DNA of 64,000 nucleotides, from the NCBI RefSeq assembly GCF_023370115.1, contig NZ_CP097160.1, positions 1,922,001-1,986,000 of the forward strand, given 5' to 3'. The notes beneath the pieces are model-generated. The model saw only the letters and a program-made list of their open reading frames with translations. It was not told the origin of the DNA and searched no databases. A program made the translations under genes and the position numbers. The stretch is from Gulosibacter sediminis (GTDB taxonomy: Bacteria > Actinomycetota > Actinomycetes > Actinomycetales > Microbacteriaceae). This document shows positions 7,992 to 16,446 of the stretch, in pieces (within the stretch, counting starts at the first letter, position 1; every line of letters begins with the position of its first letter).

Positions 7992-9704
7992 TCAGTGCCC
8001 AAACGCCTCCGCGAGCCACCAGGCCCCGCCGTCCGAGGCGATCCGTGCATCAATCACGATCGGCCCGTCGCCCGCCTCAAGCCACGCGCGCACGGGTTCG
8101 AGGTCGTCGACCGAGCGCACCGTCACGCCCGCCGCGCCGAAACCGCGCGCAATCGACGCGATGTCGACGCGCGGAAAGGTGACCGTGCCGAAGTCGGGCG
8201 GCACCCCATCCGCGCCGAAGTGATGCACCTCGGCGCCGTACGCGTCGTCGTTGTACACGATCACGACGAGCGGTAGCTCGAGCCGCACGGCGGTCTCGAG
8301 TTCGGCGATCGCCATCAAGAAGCCGCCGTCGCCGACGCCGAGCACCGGCAGTCGCTCGGGCTGGGCGAGCGCGGCGCCAATCGCCGTCGCGAGCCCCAGG
8401 CCAATCGACTGAAACGCCTGGGTGAAGCAGAAGCCATACTCGTCAGGCACGCGCAGATAGCTCGACGGATACCCCATGAAGTTGCCCGAGTCGATCGACA
8501 CGACGCGCTCGGCGGGCAGGATGCGGTCGAGCGCGTCGGTGAGGATGCGCGGGTCGATGCGCCGCTCGCCGTCGTCGCCGATGACCGAAAGATCGCCGGG
8601 CACGTGCACGTCGGTGAGCCCGGGTTCGCCGTGCGGCACGTCGTTCCAGCGCGCCTCGGCGGCGATGGCCTCGGCGACCTCGGCGGTGCGATACCGCTCC
8701 CCCGCACCCGAGCGCGCGAGTTCGTCGGCGACGGCGCGGGCCGTGAGCGCCGCATCCCCCACCACGCCGAGATCGATCGGCCGCTGCGCGCCGAGGGCGA
8801 GCGGCTCGAGGTCGACCTGCGCGACGCGGGTGTCGTCGCCGATGAGGCGACCGTGACGCATCGTCCACATGTTCAGCGCGCAGCCGAACGACACGATGAG
8901 GTCGGCCTGCGAAATGAGCTCGGCCGACAGCGGCGACGAGAATCCGCCCGAGATACCGAGCGAGAACGCCTCGCCCTCGAACAGTCCGTTCGCGACGGCC
9001 GAGGTGGCGAGCAGCGCGCCCGCGACGCGGCCGAGCTCACGCAGTTCCCGGCCCGCGCCTCGGGCACCGCGCCCGGCCACAATGACCGGCCGCTCGGCCT
9101 GCCGAATGAGGTCGGCGAGCGCACGCACCGATGCGTCGGAGGCGCGCGGCGGCGCGGGTCGCGGCGGCGACGTCAGCGTCTCGAGCGCACGGATGCTCGC
9201 CTCGGGCACGAGCGCATCCTGCACGATAATGGGCAGGTTGAGCACCACGGTGCGGCGCTCATCGCGGGCCAAGCGAAACGCGTGCACGACGTCGCCGAGC
9301 GCGCTCGCCGGCGAGTTGACCCGCTGCGGGCTCGCGAGCACGGCCGAGGCGAGCCCAGACTGGTCGATCGAAAAGTTCGTTGGCACCGGCGCGGGCGCCG
9401 ACTCGGCGGCAAGCACGACCACGGGCGTGCGACTCTTCGCGGCCTCGCCGATGCCGGTGACCGCGTTGGTGAGGCCGCAACCCTGATGCAGCGAGACGAG
9501 CGCGACGGTGTCGCTCATGCGCGCGTACGCATCGGCCATCGTCGCCGCGCCGCCCTCGTGCCGCGTCGCCGTGAACTCGACCCCAGCATCCCGCAGCGCG
9601 TTCGTCACGGCAAAATTGCCCGAGCCGACGACGCCGAAGCAGTGCCGGGCGCCCAGCTTGGCGAGAGCGCGACCAACGAGTTCGGCGACGGTGAGGCCGC
9701 TCAT
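7992..9704 (-). CDS. Thiamine diphosphate-dependent enzyme (acetolactate synthase/benzoylformate decarboxylase superfamily)
   Basis: 570 residues with the three ThDP domains. The N-terminal PYR domain has the cofactor-activating glutamate in ATRHEGGAATMADAYAR, then a central domain (RPVIVAGRGARGAG), then the C-terminal PP domain with the Mg/ThDP motif GDGGFLMAIAELE ending in NDDAYGAEVHHFG. Such enzymes carry out decarboxylation or carboligation of 2-keto acids. The ATG at 9704 overlaps the TGA of the upstream cyclase-family gene as ATGA, so the two are translationally coupled. In known isatin catabolism a cyclase-family hydrolase makes isatinate, a 2-keto acid, which would suit a ThDP decarboxylase; that pairing is a hypothesis. 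Biosynthetic acetolactate synthase is unlikely because no small subunit or ilv genes are near. Confidence 0.85.
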   Translation of the reverse strand: MSGLTVAELVGRALAKLGARHCFGVVGSGNFAVTNALRDAGVEFTATRHEGGAATMADAYARMSDTVALVSLHQGCGLTNAVTGIGEAAKSRTPVVVLAAESAPAPVPTNFSIDQSGLASAVLASPQRVNSPASALGDVVHAFRLARDERRTVVLNLPIIVQDALVPEASIRALETLTSPPRPAPPRASDASVRALADLIRQAERPVIVAGRGARGAGRELRELGRVAGALLATSAVANGLFEGEAFSLGISGGFSSPLSAELISQADLIVSFGCALNMWTMRHGRLIGDDTRVAQVDLEPLALGAQRPIDLGVVGDAALTARAVADELARSGAGERYRTAEVAEAIAAEARWNDVPHGEPGLTDVHVPGDLSVIGDDGERRIDPRILTDALDRILPAERVVSIDSGNFMGYPSSYLRVPDEYGFCFTQAFQSIGLGLATAIGAALAQPERLPVLGVGDGGFLMAIAELETAVRLELPLVVIVYNDDAYGAEVHHFGADGVPPDFGTVTFPRVDIASIARGFGAAGVTVRSVDDLEPVRAWLEAGDGPIVIDARIASDGGAWWLAEAFGH

Positions 9705-10480
9705 GCCTGCGCTTCGACGAGGGCGAAGACGCGCGTCGGGCTGCCGGTGCCGCCAACAATCGGCAGCGGTGCGACGACGAGCACGGCGCCCCGGGCCGGC
9801 AGTTCGGCGAGGCGCTGCAGAGAGGTGATGCCGTACTTGTCGGCGCCGAGCAGGTGGTAGTGCATCGGGAACGGCGGGTCGAGCTCGGCGCCGCGGCCCC
9901 AGTCGATGCCGACCGTCTCGACGCCGACGCCCGAAATCTCGGGTCGTGCGGCGAGCCATTCGGCGAGCTCGGCGGTGCAGCCCGGCGTGTGCGAGCCGGT
10001 TTCGTCGGCGTTGAGGAACGCCTCCTGGTCGTCGGAGAACTGGTCCCAGCCAGTGCGCAGCAACAGCCAGGTGTTCGGTTCGAACGCGCCGTGCTCGGCC
10101 TCCCAGCGCTCGATGTGCTCGACGTCGATGAGGAAGTCGGCGTCGGCCGCCGCCTCGGCAGAGAAGTCGAGCACGACCGCCGGGCCGACGAGCCGTTCGG
10201 GCGGCAGCTGCGACACATCGTGCCCCTCGCGGCCGCTCACCCAGTGCACGGGCGCGTCAATGTGCGTGCCGATGTGCTCGCCGGTGTGGATGTTCGCGTG
10301 CTTCCAGAAGGGCCCGGGTTCGTTGTATTCGCTCACGGTCTCGAGCGAGAAGTCGATGAGGTTCGCGAACGGCTCGGGCAGGCGCAGCGTCGGCGTCGAG
10401 GCTTCGAGGCGGTTCGTCAGATCGACAATACGAACGCAACCGCTCGCGAGGGCGGCAACGAGGTCGGGCAGCAGCGCCAT
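9701..10480 (-). CDS. Cyclase-family metal hydrolase (KynB/isatin hydrolase-like)
   Basis: 259 residues. The metal-binding signature HTGEHIGTHIDAPVHW, the hallmark of the cyclase family (kynurenine formamidase, isatin hydrolase), lies near residue 65. VDLTNRLEASTPT opens the fold, and LLLRTGWDQF and GVGVETVGIDWG are further family blocks. These enzymes open amide or lactam bonds with a divalent metal. The ATG at 10480 has aaggaagagga upstream, 6 bases away; the longer reading frame lacks a ribosome site. It is the first gene of a two-gene operon with the ThDP enzyme. The substrate is not determinable from sequence. Confidence 0.85.
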   Translation of the reverse strand: MALLPDLVAALASGCVRIVDLTNRLEASTPTLRLPEPFANLIDFSLETVSEYNEPGPFWKHANIHTGEHIGTHIDAPVHWVSGREGHDVSQLPPERLVGPAVVLDFSAEAAADADFLIDVEHIERWEAEHGAFEPNTWLLLRTGWDQFSDDQEAFLNADETGSHTPGCTAELAEWLAARPEISGVGVETVGIDWGRGAELDPPFPMHYHLLGADKYGITSLQRLAELPARGAVLVVAPLPIVGGTGSPTRVFALVEAQA

Positions 10481-10562
10481 GGGGAGTCCTCTTCCTTGGG
10501 GAACCTGGGGCCGCCGGGTGCGCACCCCACACCTGTCAGGCTAATCGAGCGCGGCTACGCTG

Positions 10563-10949
10563 GTGGGCGTGCTTGCCAACGACACTCGCTGCCCCTGCGG
10601 AACCGGACTCACCTACGGCGAATGCTGCCGCCGCTTCCACGCCGGCCAGCCCGCCCCGAGTGCCGAGGCGCTCATGCGCTCGCGCTTCACCGCCTTCGTC
10701 ACGGGCAACGCCGAGTACCTGCGCTCGACGTGGCATCCGAGCCGTCGCCCCGAGCGGCTCGACCTCGACGCCGACCTCGTGTGGCAGCGCCTCGAGGTGC
10801 TCGGCACGACCGGTACGCCGTTCGATGCGACCGCCACCGTCGAGTTCATCGCGCACTTCAGGGATGCGGATGAGCGGGGAACCCTGCACGAAAACAGCGA
10901 GTTTGTGCGCGAGCGGGGCCGCTGGTTCTACGTGCGCGCGCTGTCGTAG
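10563..10949 (+). CDS. YchJ-like (UPF0225) SEC-C zinc-binding protein
   Basis: 128 residues. The N-terminal CPCGTGLTYGECCRRFHAG is a SEC-C-type zinc knuckle (C-x-C, C-C), followed by the conserved block SAEALMRSRFTAFVTGNAEYL and a C-terminal NTF2-like half (VEFIAHFRDADERGTLHENSEF, GRWFYV). This arrangement defines the YchJ/UPF0225 family, small cytoplasmic proteins of unknown role. The start is a GTG at 10563; a second GTG at 10569 is possible. It stands alone, divergent from the cyclase operon. Confidence 0.88.
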   Translation: MGVLANDTRCPCGTGLTYGECCRRFHAGQPAPSAEALMRSRFTAFVTGNAEYLRSTWHPSRRPERLDLDADLVWQRLEVLGTTGTPFDATATVEFIAHFRDADERGTLHENSEFVRERGRWFYVRALS

Positions 10950-11000
10950 CGCCGCCGCGGGCCCCGTAGGGGCACCGCCAGTAATGCTGCGCTAACAGTA

Positions 11001-11095
11001 GTGGCGCGCTCAACGACACAGCCACCTCGGCAGTGGCGCGCTCAGCGACAAGTGGCGCGATGATGACAGCGCCACTTGTCGCTGACCGCGCCACC
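11001..11095. repeat. Inverted repeat with 26-bp arms plus partial direct copy
   Basis: Bases 11034-11059 pair with 11070-11095 with a single C/C mismatch, leaving a 10-base loop (gatgatgaca). The arm begins gtggcgcg. Bases 11001-11019 repeat the outer part of the left arm (18 of 19). It lies between the convergent YchJ-like and EcfT genes, so it may end both transcripts, although no U-run follows. Confidence 0.85.
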
Positions 11096-11126
11096 CAGAC
11101 GTTCCCGCCCTCACGGGGACGTGCAC

Positions 11127-11951
11127 CTATCGGTACACCGGCCAGGCCGAGCCCGCCACGAACGCGCCGACCACCGCAAGCACCGTCACGGCAAGCACGA
11201 CGAGGTCGAGTCGCCGAATCTGCAGCTTGGCCATGCGAATCTGGCGCCCGCGCGCATCCGAACCGGCGCGTGTGAAGCCGCGGGTTTCAAGCGCCTCCAC
11301 GGTTGTGCGCACCGACTTCGCGGTGTTGAGGAAGATCGGGTAGAACGACAGCACCGCGAGCTTCGCCCACTGCGCCATGACGCGCCAGCCAAGAATCCCG
11401 CGCCGTTCGGGCGGCGCCGTCCGCAGTCGATACCCCTCGAAGACGGTGCTGAACTCCTCAACGAGAATTGGGAGCATCCGGTAGCCGTAGCTGACACCGA
11501 ACGCGAGCATCTGCGGCGCGCGGAACGCGAGCAGCGCATCCGAGAGCTTCTCGGGGTCGAGCGACACGAACGCGGCCATGCTCGCGAGCGAAACCACGCC
11601 GAGCTTGAGGTGCAGCGCCGCGAGCGCGATCAGCGTCTCGAGGTTGCCGCCGAATAGCCACGCGGCAACCGCCATGTAGATGACCTCGGCGCCGAGTCCG
11701 AGCACGAACAGCCCGAGAATGAGCGGGCCGACGCGTGCGAGGAAGATCGACGCGGCGCCGATGACGAAGAGCCCGGCGAGCACCGTGATGTTGTGGGTGA
11801 ACCAGGGCACGAGGGCGAGCAGGATGTACCAAATCACCACCGCGCGCGGGTCCATCGCCGCGAACAGGCCGCCGCGGGTCGCGTACGCGGTGCGAATCAG
11901 CTCGAGCTTGACCAACTCGACCGACAGGACGTCATGGTGTGCGCGTGCCAT
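11127..11951 (-). CDS. ECF transporter T component (EcfT/CbiQ family)
   Basis: 274 residues. An N-terminal membrane part (DPRAVVIWYILLALVPWF, then several helices) is followed by the cytoplasmic coupling region with the arginine motifs YRLRTAP and LETRGF, which dock into the ATPases. It ends with a last membrane helix. EcfT scaffolds the S component and the ATPases of energy-coupling-factor vitamin or metabolite importers. The ATG at 11951 overlaps the TGA of the ATPase gene as ATGA. It is last in the operon HAD - EcfS - EcfA - EcfT. Confidence 0.87.
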   Translation of the reverse strand: MARAHHDVLSVELVKLELIRTAYATRGGLFAAMDPRAVVIWYILLALVPWFTHNITVLAGLFVIGAASIFLARVGPLILGLFVLGLGAEVIYMAVAAWLFGGNLETLIALAALHLKLGVVSLASMAAFVSLDPEKLSDALLAFRAPQMLAFGVSYGYRMLPILVEEFSTVFEGYRLRTAPPERRGILGWRVMAQWAKLAVLSFYPIFLNTAKSVRTTVEALETRGFTRAGSDARGRQIRMAKLQIRRLDLVVLAVTVLAVVGAFVAGSAWPVYR

Positions 11952-13702
11952 CAGTGCGTCTCCTCCAAGTGGTTGAGCGGTGCTGCGACCGCGGCGACGA
12001 GCTCGCCCACCGACAGCGGAACCGGGTCGAGCCCGAGCTCGCGGCCGAGCACAGCGATCTGCGGCGGCCGCAGGCGCACCTGGTCGAGCAGCGCCGCGTC
12101 GGTGAACAGCTCGCGCGGGGTGACGTCGGCGAGGATGCGCCCGCCCTCGAGCACGAGCACGCGATTCGCCCACTCGGCGACGAGCTGCATGTCGTGCGTG
12201 GCGACGACGGTGCACTCGATGGTGTCGGCGAGCTCGGCGAGCATCGTCGTCACGTCGTCGCGGCTCTGGGTGTCGAGGCTTGACGTGGGTTCGTCGAGCA
12301 GCAGCAGCTTCGGCCGCATCGCGAGGCCGATCGCGAGGGTCGCGCGGCGCTGCTGGCCGCCCGACAAGGTGCGGCCGTCGCGCTCGGCGATCGGCGTCAG
12401 TGCGACCCGCTCGAGCACGCGCTGCACGATCTGGTCGGTGTCGGCCACCTTCCGCGAGCGCGGGAACAGCGCGACGTCGTCGCGCACGGTGCCCTTGAGG
12501 AACATGAGCTGCGGATGCTGGTAGAGGTAGGCGGCGGTGTCGGCCATCTTCCGTGCCGAGACCGAGCGCGTGCTTTTGCCGTCGACGACCACCTCACCCT
12601 CGCGGGCGACGATGATGCCAGCGAGGAGCTTGAGCAGCGTCGACTTGCCCGCGCCGTTGCCGCCGACGAGGGCGATGCGCTCGCCGCTGCGCAGCGTCGT
12701 GTCGAGGCCCTGCAGCACCGGGGTGATGTTGCCGCCGACGCTCTTGTAGCCGTGCGTCACGTTCTCGACCTGGGCCACGACCGGGGCGTAGTCGCCCGTC
12801 ACATCCGTACGAAGCGGATGCGCGCCAAGCAGATCCGCGGCCTCAGCACGGTCCTCGACCACCACATCCGCCCGAACCGGATGCGCGCCAAGCAGCTCCG
12901 CGGCCTCGGCCGGGGTGCGCGGCGCGGCATCCAAGCCGAGCGCGCGCACCGCCTGCACCGCCTGGGGTGCCGGGATGCCGTGCTGCTCGAGCTCGTCCGT
13001 GCGGCGCAGCGCATCCTCGATCGGCAGGTGCCAGACCGGGCTGCCGTGCGCCATCAGCACGACCGACTTCGCGTACTTCGCGACGAACTCGGCGTGGTGC
13101 TCGATCGTGATCACGGTAACGCCGTGCTCGCGGTTGAGCTCGGCGAGTCGCTCGTAGATCTCCTCGGCGCGCGCCGGGTCGAGCTCGGCGACGGGCTCGT
13201 CGACGATGATTACCTCGGGCCGCAGCGCGAGCGCACCGGCGAGCGCGGTGAGGTGCGCCTGGCCGCCCGAGAGCTGCCAGATGTAGCGGTCCTCAAGGTG
13301 CGCGATGCCGAGGCTGTCGAGCGCCGCATCGGTGTCAGCCTTATACGAGTCGCGGCCGAAGTTGATCGGGCCGAACGCGACGTCGTCGCGCACCGTCGGC
13401 CGCACGAGCTGGTTCTGGAAGTCCTGGTAGACGTAGCCGACGCGGGTCGAGAGCTCGGCGACGCTCGAGGTGTACGTGTCGACCCCATCCACCGTCACCG
13501 AGCCGGCGAAGTCGCCCGACCAGTAGTGCGGAATCAGACCGTTGATGCTCTTGCAGAGCGTGGTCTTGGACGCTCCGTTGCCCCCGACCACGGCAACGAA
13601 GTCGCCGCGTTCGATGGTGAGGTTGACGTTGCGCAGCACGTCAGCCTCGGCGCCGGGATACCGGAAGGACAGGTTCTCGATGACGATGATGGGGTCGGCC
13701 AC
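11951..13702 (-). CDS. ECF transporter ATPase, two fused ABC domains (EcfA-A')
   Basis: 583 residues carrying two ABC ATPase domains, about 1-240 and 330-560. Domain 1 has QLSGGQ and VIIVDEP, and its Walker A reads GGNGASKTT, with serine where glycine normally precedes the lysine. Domain 2 has a canonical GGNGAGKST, TLSGGQQ and LLLLDEP. The two domains power an ECF importer together with EcfS and EcfT. The linker contains a near-repeat (AELLGAHPVR / ADLLGAHPLR) encoded by a 63-base tandem duplication. The start is a GTG at 13702, two bases after the EcfS stop. The ribosome site is weak, so coupling to EcfS translation is likely. Confidence 0.9.
   Translation of the reverse strand: MADPIIVIENLSFRYPGAEADVLRNVNLTIERGDFVAVVGGNGASKTTLCKSINGLIPHYWSGDFAGSVTVDGVDTYTSSVAELSTRVGYVYQDFQNQLVRPTVRDDVAFGPINFGRDSYKADTDAALDSLGIAHLEDRYIWQLSGGQAHLTALAGALALRPEVIIVDEPVAELDPARAEEIYERLAELNREHGVTVITIEHHAEFVAKYAKSVVLMAHGSPVWHLPIEDALRRTDELEQHGIPAPQAVQAVRALGLDAAPRTPAEAAELLGAHPVRADVVVEDRAEAADLLGAHPLRTDVTGDYAPVVAQVENVTHGYKSVGGNITPVLQGLDTTLRSGERIALVGGNGAGKSTLLKLLAGIIVAREGEVVVDGKSTRSVSARKMADTAAYLYQHPQLMFLKGTVRDDVALFPRSRKVADTDQIVQRVLERVALTPIAERDGRTLSGGQQRRATLAIGLAMRPKLLLLDEPTSSLDTQSRDDVTTMLAELADTIECTVVATHDMQLVAEWANRVLVLEGGRILADVTPRELFTDAALLDQVRLRPPQIAVLGRELGLDPVPLSVGELVAAVAAPLNHLEETH
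12801..12907. repeat. 63-base-period tandem duplication in the EcfA linker
   Basis: Bases 12801-12844 and 12864-12907 are 40 of 44 identical and start 63 bases (21 codons) apart, so the reading frame is kept. They code for the repeated linker segment between the ABC domains. The period in whole codons and the location in a linker suggest a tolerated slippage event. Confidence 0.8.
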
Positions 13703-13704
13703 AA

Positions 13705-14634
13705 TTAGCGCTTTCGGTTCTTCTGGGAGCGGCGGAACAGCAGGATCGCGACGACGAGCATGACGACGATGACGCCGACGCTCACCCACAGGAAGCCGGG
13801 GCCGTACTGGTCGAGCAGCTCGGTGTCGACGGCGCCGAACGAGAGGTCCCACGCCTCGAGGAAGGCGAAGAAGAACGAGGCGATCGAGAGCAGCAGGGCG
13901 ACGACGACGAACCAGCCGACGTGCTGCACCGAGCCGGGCGCACGCTCGCCGGGAACGCGCGGGCGCAGGCCGAGCAGCGGCTCGATCTTGCCGTAGAGCG
14001 CGGGGATGAGCCACATGGCGGGGATGGCGCCGAAGAGGATGCCGCTGATGAGCACGTCGACGCCGAGGCCGATGCCCTCGATCGCGAGGATCGACTGCGG
14101 GAGGCCCTCGACGTACTCGGCGTCTTCGAGGCCGATCCAGACCTTCGAGAGGTCGACGATGGCCGAGAGCACCTTGTCGATGAGCACCACGGTGATCGCG
14201 GCGATCCAGATCTGCACGCGCGAGTTCGCGTTGCGAATGAGCATACCGCCGACGTAGAGCGCGAGGAACATCTGTAGGAAGCCCTCGACCTCGGCGAGGC
14301 CCGAGAAGTCGCCCATGAGCAGGTCGGTGAAGACGATCTCGCCGAGCGGTGCGCCGAGCGCGGCCCAGAACGGGTTGAACAGGGCCACCATGGTGAGCGG
14401 CACGAAGATGAAGCTGCTCACCGAGACGTCGATCGGGCCGATCGAGACGTCGGGAATCACCTCGAGGATGATGTTCGCGAGGCCATTCAGTGCCATCGCG
14501 AGCACGAAGACCATGAGCTTCTGCGGCATGGTCATGTCGCCGCCGGGGGCGCCGTTGCCGCGCAGGGCGCCGGCGCGGCGGTAGTCGGAGGGCTCGGCGG
14601 AGTGGGGCTTGGTGGGCTGTTGGGTGTCAGTCAC
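13705..14634 (-). CDS. ECF transporter S component-like membrane protein
   Basis: 309 residues with a soluble N-terminus of about 35 residues, then about seven hydrophobic segments (for example VFVLAMALNGLANIILEVI and FIFVPLTMVALFNPFWAALG), and a C-terminal tail RRSQKNRKR. The position directly before EcfA and EcfT and the small polytopic nature identify it as the substrate-binding S component. I chose the GTG at 14634, which has a perfect aaggag 7 bases upstream, over the GTG at 14661. The substrate is unassigned; there is no riboswitch or biosynthetic gene near that would tell, only the HAD protein and the LacI regulator. Confidence 0.78.
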   Translation of the reverse strand: MTDTQQPTKPHSAEPSDYRRAGALRGNGAPGGDMTMPQKLMVFVLAMALNGLANIILEVIPDVSIGPIDVSVSSFIFVPLTMVALFNPFWAALGAPLGEIVFTDLLMGDFSGLAEVEGFLQMFLALYVGGMLIRNANSRVQIWIAAITVVLIDKVLSAIVDLSKVWIGLEDAEYVEGLPQSILAIEGIGLGVDVLISGILFGAIPAMWLIPALYGKIEPLLGLRPRVPGERAPGSVQHVGWFVVVALLLSIASFFFAFLEAWDLSFGAVDTELLDQYGPGFLWVSVGVIVVMLVVAILLFRRSQKNRKR

Positions 14635-14688
14635 GGGGGTGCTCCTTGATTCGGGGGTCACGCAGCGTCGGCTAATGGAGGGATGTGG

Positions 14689-16311
14689 TCACGACACTGC
14701 CGCGGTGGCGGCGTCGCGGCTCGGGGTCAGCAGGTCGATGAGGTCGGCGGCGGAGTCGATGGCGTCGGTGGCGATGCCCTCGGCGACGGCGGCGTCGATC
14801 TCGGCGTCGCCGGTCGAGCCGCCGCGCACGAGCACGCGGCGGGCGATGCCCACGGCGAGCGAACCGGCCGCGTCATTGCGCGGCTTGTCGCCGAGGAACC
14901 AGGTGCGGGCCGGGTCGGCGTCGGCGACGAGGAGCGCCTCGCGCAGAATGCGCGCATCCGGTTTGCGCACGCCGACCTCGTCGGAGCACACGTAGGCGGC
15001 GATGAGGTGGTCGATGCCCTGGGCGGCGCACTCGGCGCGCACGGCTCGGCCGCTAATCGTGTTCGAGACCACGACAACGGGCATCGCCTCGCGCTCGGCG
15101 TGCTCGAGCAGCTCGCGGATGCCGGGGCGCGGCGTGCGCTTGCTCTTCGCGGTGCCGAAGCGGAACATCAGATCGTGTGCCTCGGCCTCGAGCAGCGCCC
15201 GGGCTCGCGGGCTGAGGTCGCCGCCGACGAGGTCGCGCCAGAAGCGCGCGGCGCCGATCTCGTGGCAGCCGTCGGGGCGCTCGCGCTCGGTCACCTTGAA
15301 CTCGCGGTAGCGGTCGATGCCCGCCGAGATGAGCGCCCGGGCGCGGATGCGGTCAACCGGCTCGTCCTCGGCGTCGAGCAGCGCCGCGAGCGAGTCGCAG
15401 AACGCATCAAGGAGCGCGCCGTCGGGCTGCGAGGTCGAGATGACCCCACCGTGGTCGAGCAGCAGCGCTGCCTGCCGGCCCGCGGGCAGCGCGTCGGTCG
15501 CTGCGGGCAGCGCCGAGGCGGGCGCGGGGTCGGCCGCCGCCCGCAGCGTTTCGAGCAGCCCCTCGGGGGTCGGGAACACCGCATCCGCTACCTCGGCCAC
15601 GCCGAACGGCGGCTGGTCGGTGTGCTTGCTCACCGTGAGCACCACCGCGCCGACGCCCGCGCGGCGGCCGGCCACGACATCCCGGTCTTGCGTGTCGCCG
15701 ACGTACCAGGCGTGGGCGGGCGAGACGCCGAGCGCCGCCGACGCGAGCTCGATCATGCGCGGGTGCGGCTTACGCATCCCAACCTCGTCGCTGTAGACCT
15801 GCACCTTGAAGTACGCGTCGAGGCCGTGCTTCGCGAGCAGGCGGCGGTGGCTGCGGCCCGAGTGCGCGTTGCTCACGATGCCGAGGGGAATGCCGCGGCG
15901 CTCGGCCTCGGCGAGCAGTTCGGGGATGCCCGGGCGCACGTTGTGGTCGGAGATCGTCGTGTTCTGCTCCTCGAGCAGCGCGCTCGCCTCGGCGACGAGC
16001 AGGGCACGGATGGGCTCGGGCAGCTCGGCCGCGAGGAAGTCGCCGACGACCTCGCGGTGCGTCATCTCGCGCGGCTCGAGGCGGCGGCTCGACGCGTGCT
16101 TCCAGTGGCGCAGCGCGGTGAGTCCCGAGTCGAGCGAGGTGCGCACCTCGGCCTGCTCGATGCTGTGCCCGGCTCGCGCGGCACGCGCCACGATCGACGC
16201 AGCCAGCTCGTCTCGACCGGTGGGTCGCTTCACCGTTTCGAAGATGACGCCGCCGAAGTCGAGCAGCAGGGCGCGGGGCGCGTAAAGCAGGGGGGATGCG
16301 GTGGTCGGCAC
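14689..16311 (-). CDS. Tandem HAD-superfamily hydrolase (two fused HAD domains)
   Basis: 540 residues with two complete HAD domains. Domain 1 (about 1-230) has LLLDFGGVIF, IVSNAHSG, RKPHPRM and YVGDTQDRD. Domain 2 (about 265-520) has LLLDHGGVIS, VVSNTISG, RKPDARI and FLGDKPRND. In both, the second aspartate of the usual DxD is glycine, as in other DxGGV-type subfamily I HAD proteins. HAD enzymes are mostly phosphatases, so it probably dephosphorylates a metabolite linked to the ECF substrate. The GTG at 16311 has agaaagaga upstream. It heads the operon with the ECF genes, 54 bases before EcfS, and faces the LacI gene. Confidence 0.84.
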   Translation of the reverse strand: MPTTASPLLYAPRALLLDFGGVIFETVKRPTGRDELAASIVARAARAGHSIEQAEVRTSLDSGLTALRHWKHASSRRLEPREMTHREVVGDFLAAELPEPIRALLVAEASALLEEQNTTISDHNVRPGIPELLAEAERRGIPLGIVSNAHSGRSHRRLLAKHGLDAYFKVQVYSDEVGMRKPHPRMIELASAALGVSPAHAWYVGDTQDRDVVAGRRAGVGAVVLTVSKHTDQPPFGVAEVADAVFPTPEGLLETLRAAADPAPASALPAATDALPAGRQAALLLDHGGVISTSQPDGALLDAFCDSLAALLDAEDEPVDRIRARALISAGIDRYREFKVTERERPDGCHEIGAARFWRDLVGGDLSPRARALLEAEAHDLMFRFGTAKSKRTPRPGIRELLEHAEREAMPVVVVSNTISGRAVRAECAAQGIDHLIAAYVCSDEVGVRKPDARILREALLVADADPARTWFLGDKPRNDAAGSLAVGIARRVLVRGGSTGDAEIDAAVAEGIATDAIDSAADLIDLLTPSRDAATAAVS

Positions 16312-16391
16312 GAGTGGGTCTCTTTCTGTCGCGTTCGCAACGACCGTACGAAGGACCCGTGTACGGCTTGGCACCGCTATGTGAACGGTTG

Positions 16392-16427
16392 TGGAACGCT
16401 CCAATTGGAAATTCCTGGAACGCTCCA
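16392..16427. promoter_or_regulatory. Two LacI-type operators
   Basis: The 12-mer tggaacgctcca occurs at 16392-16403 and again, identical, at 16416-16427, so the centres are 24 bases apart. Each is a near-palindrome with central CG, the usual form of LacI/GalR-family operators. They lie between the divergent HAD-ECF operon and lacI-family gene, the second ending 19 bases before the regulator's ATG. Binding by the LacI protein next door is inferred. Confidence 0.82.
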
Positions 16428-16446
16428 ACGCTGCTAGAACAGTGCC

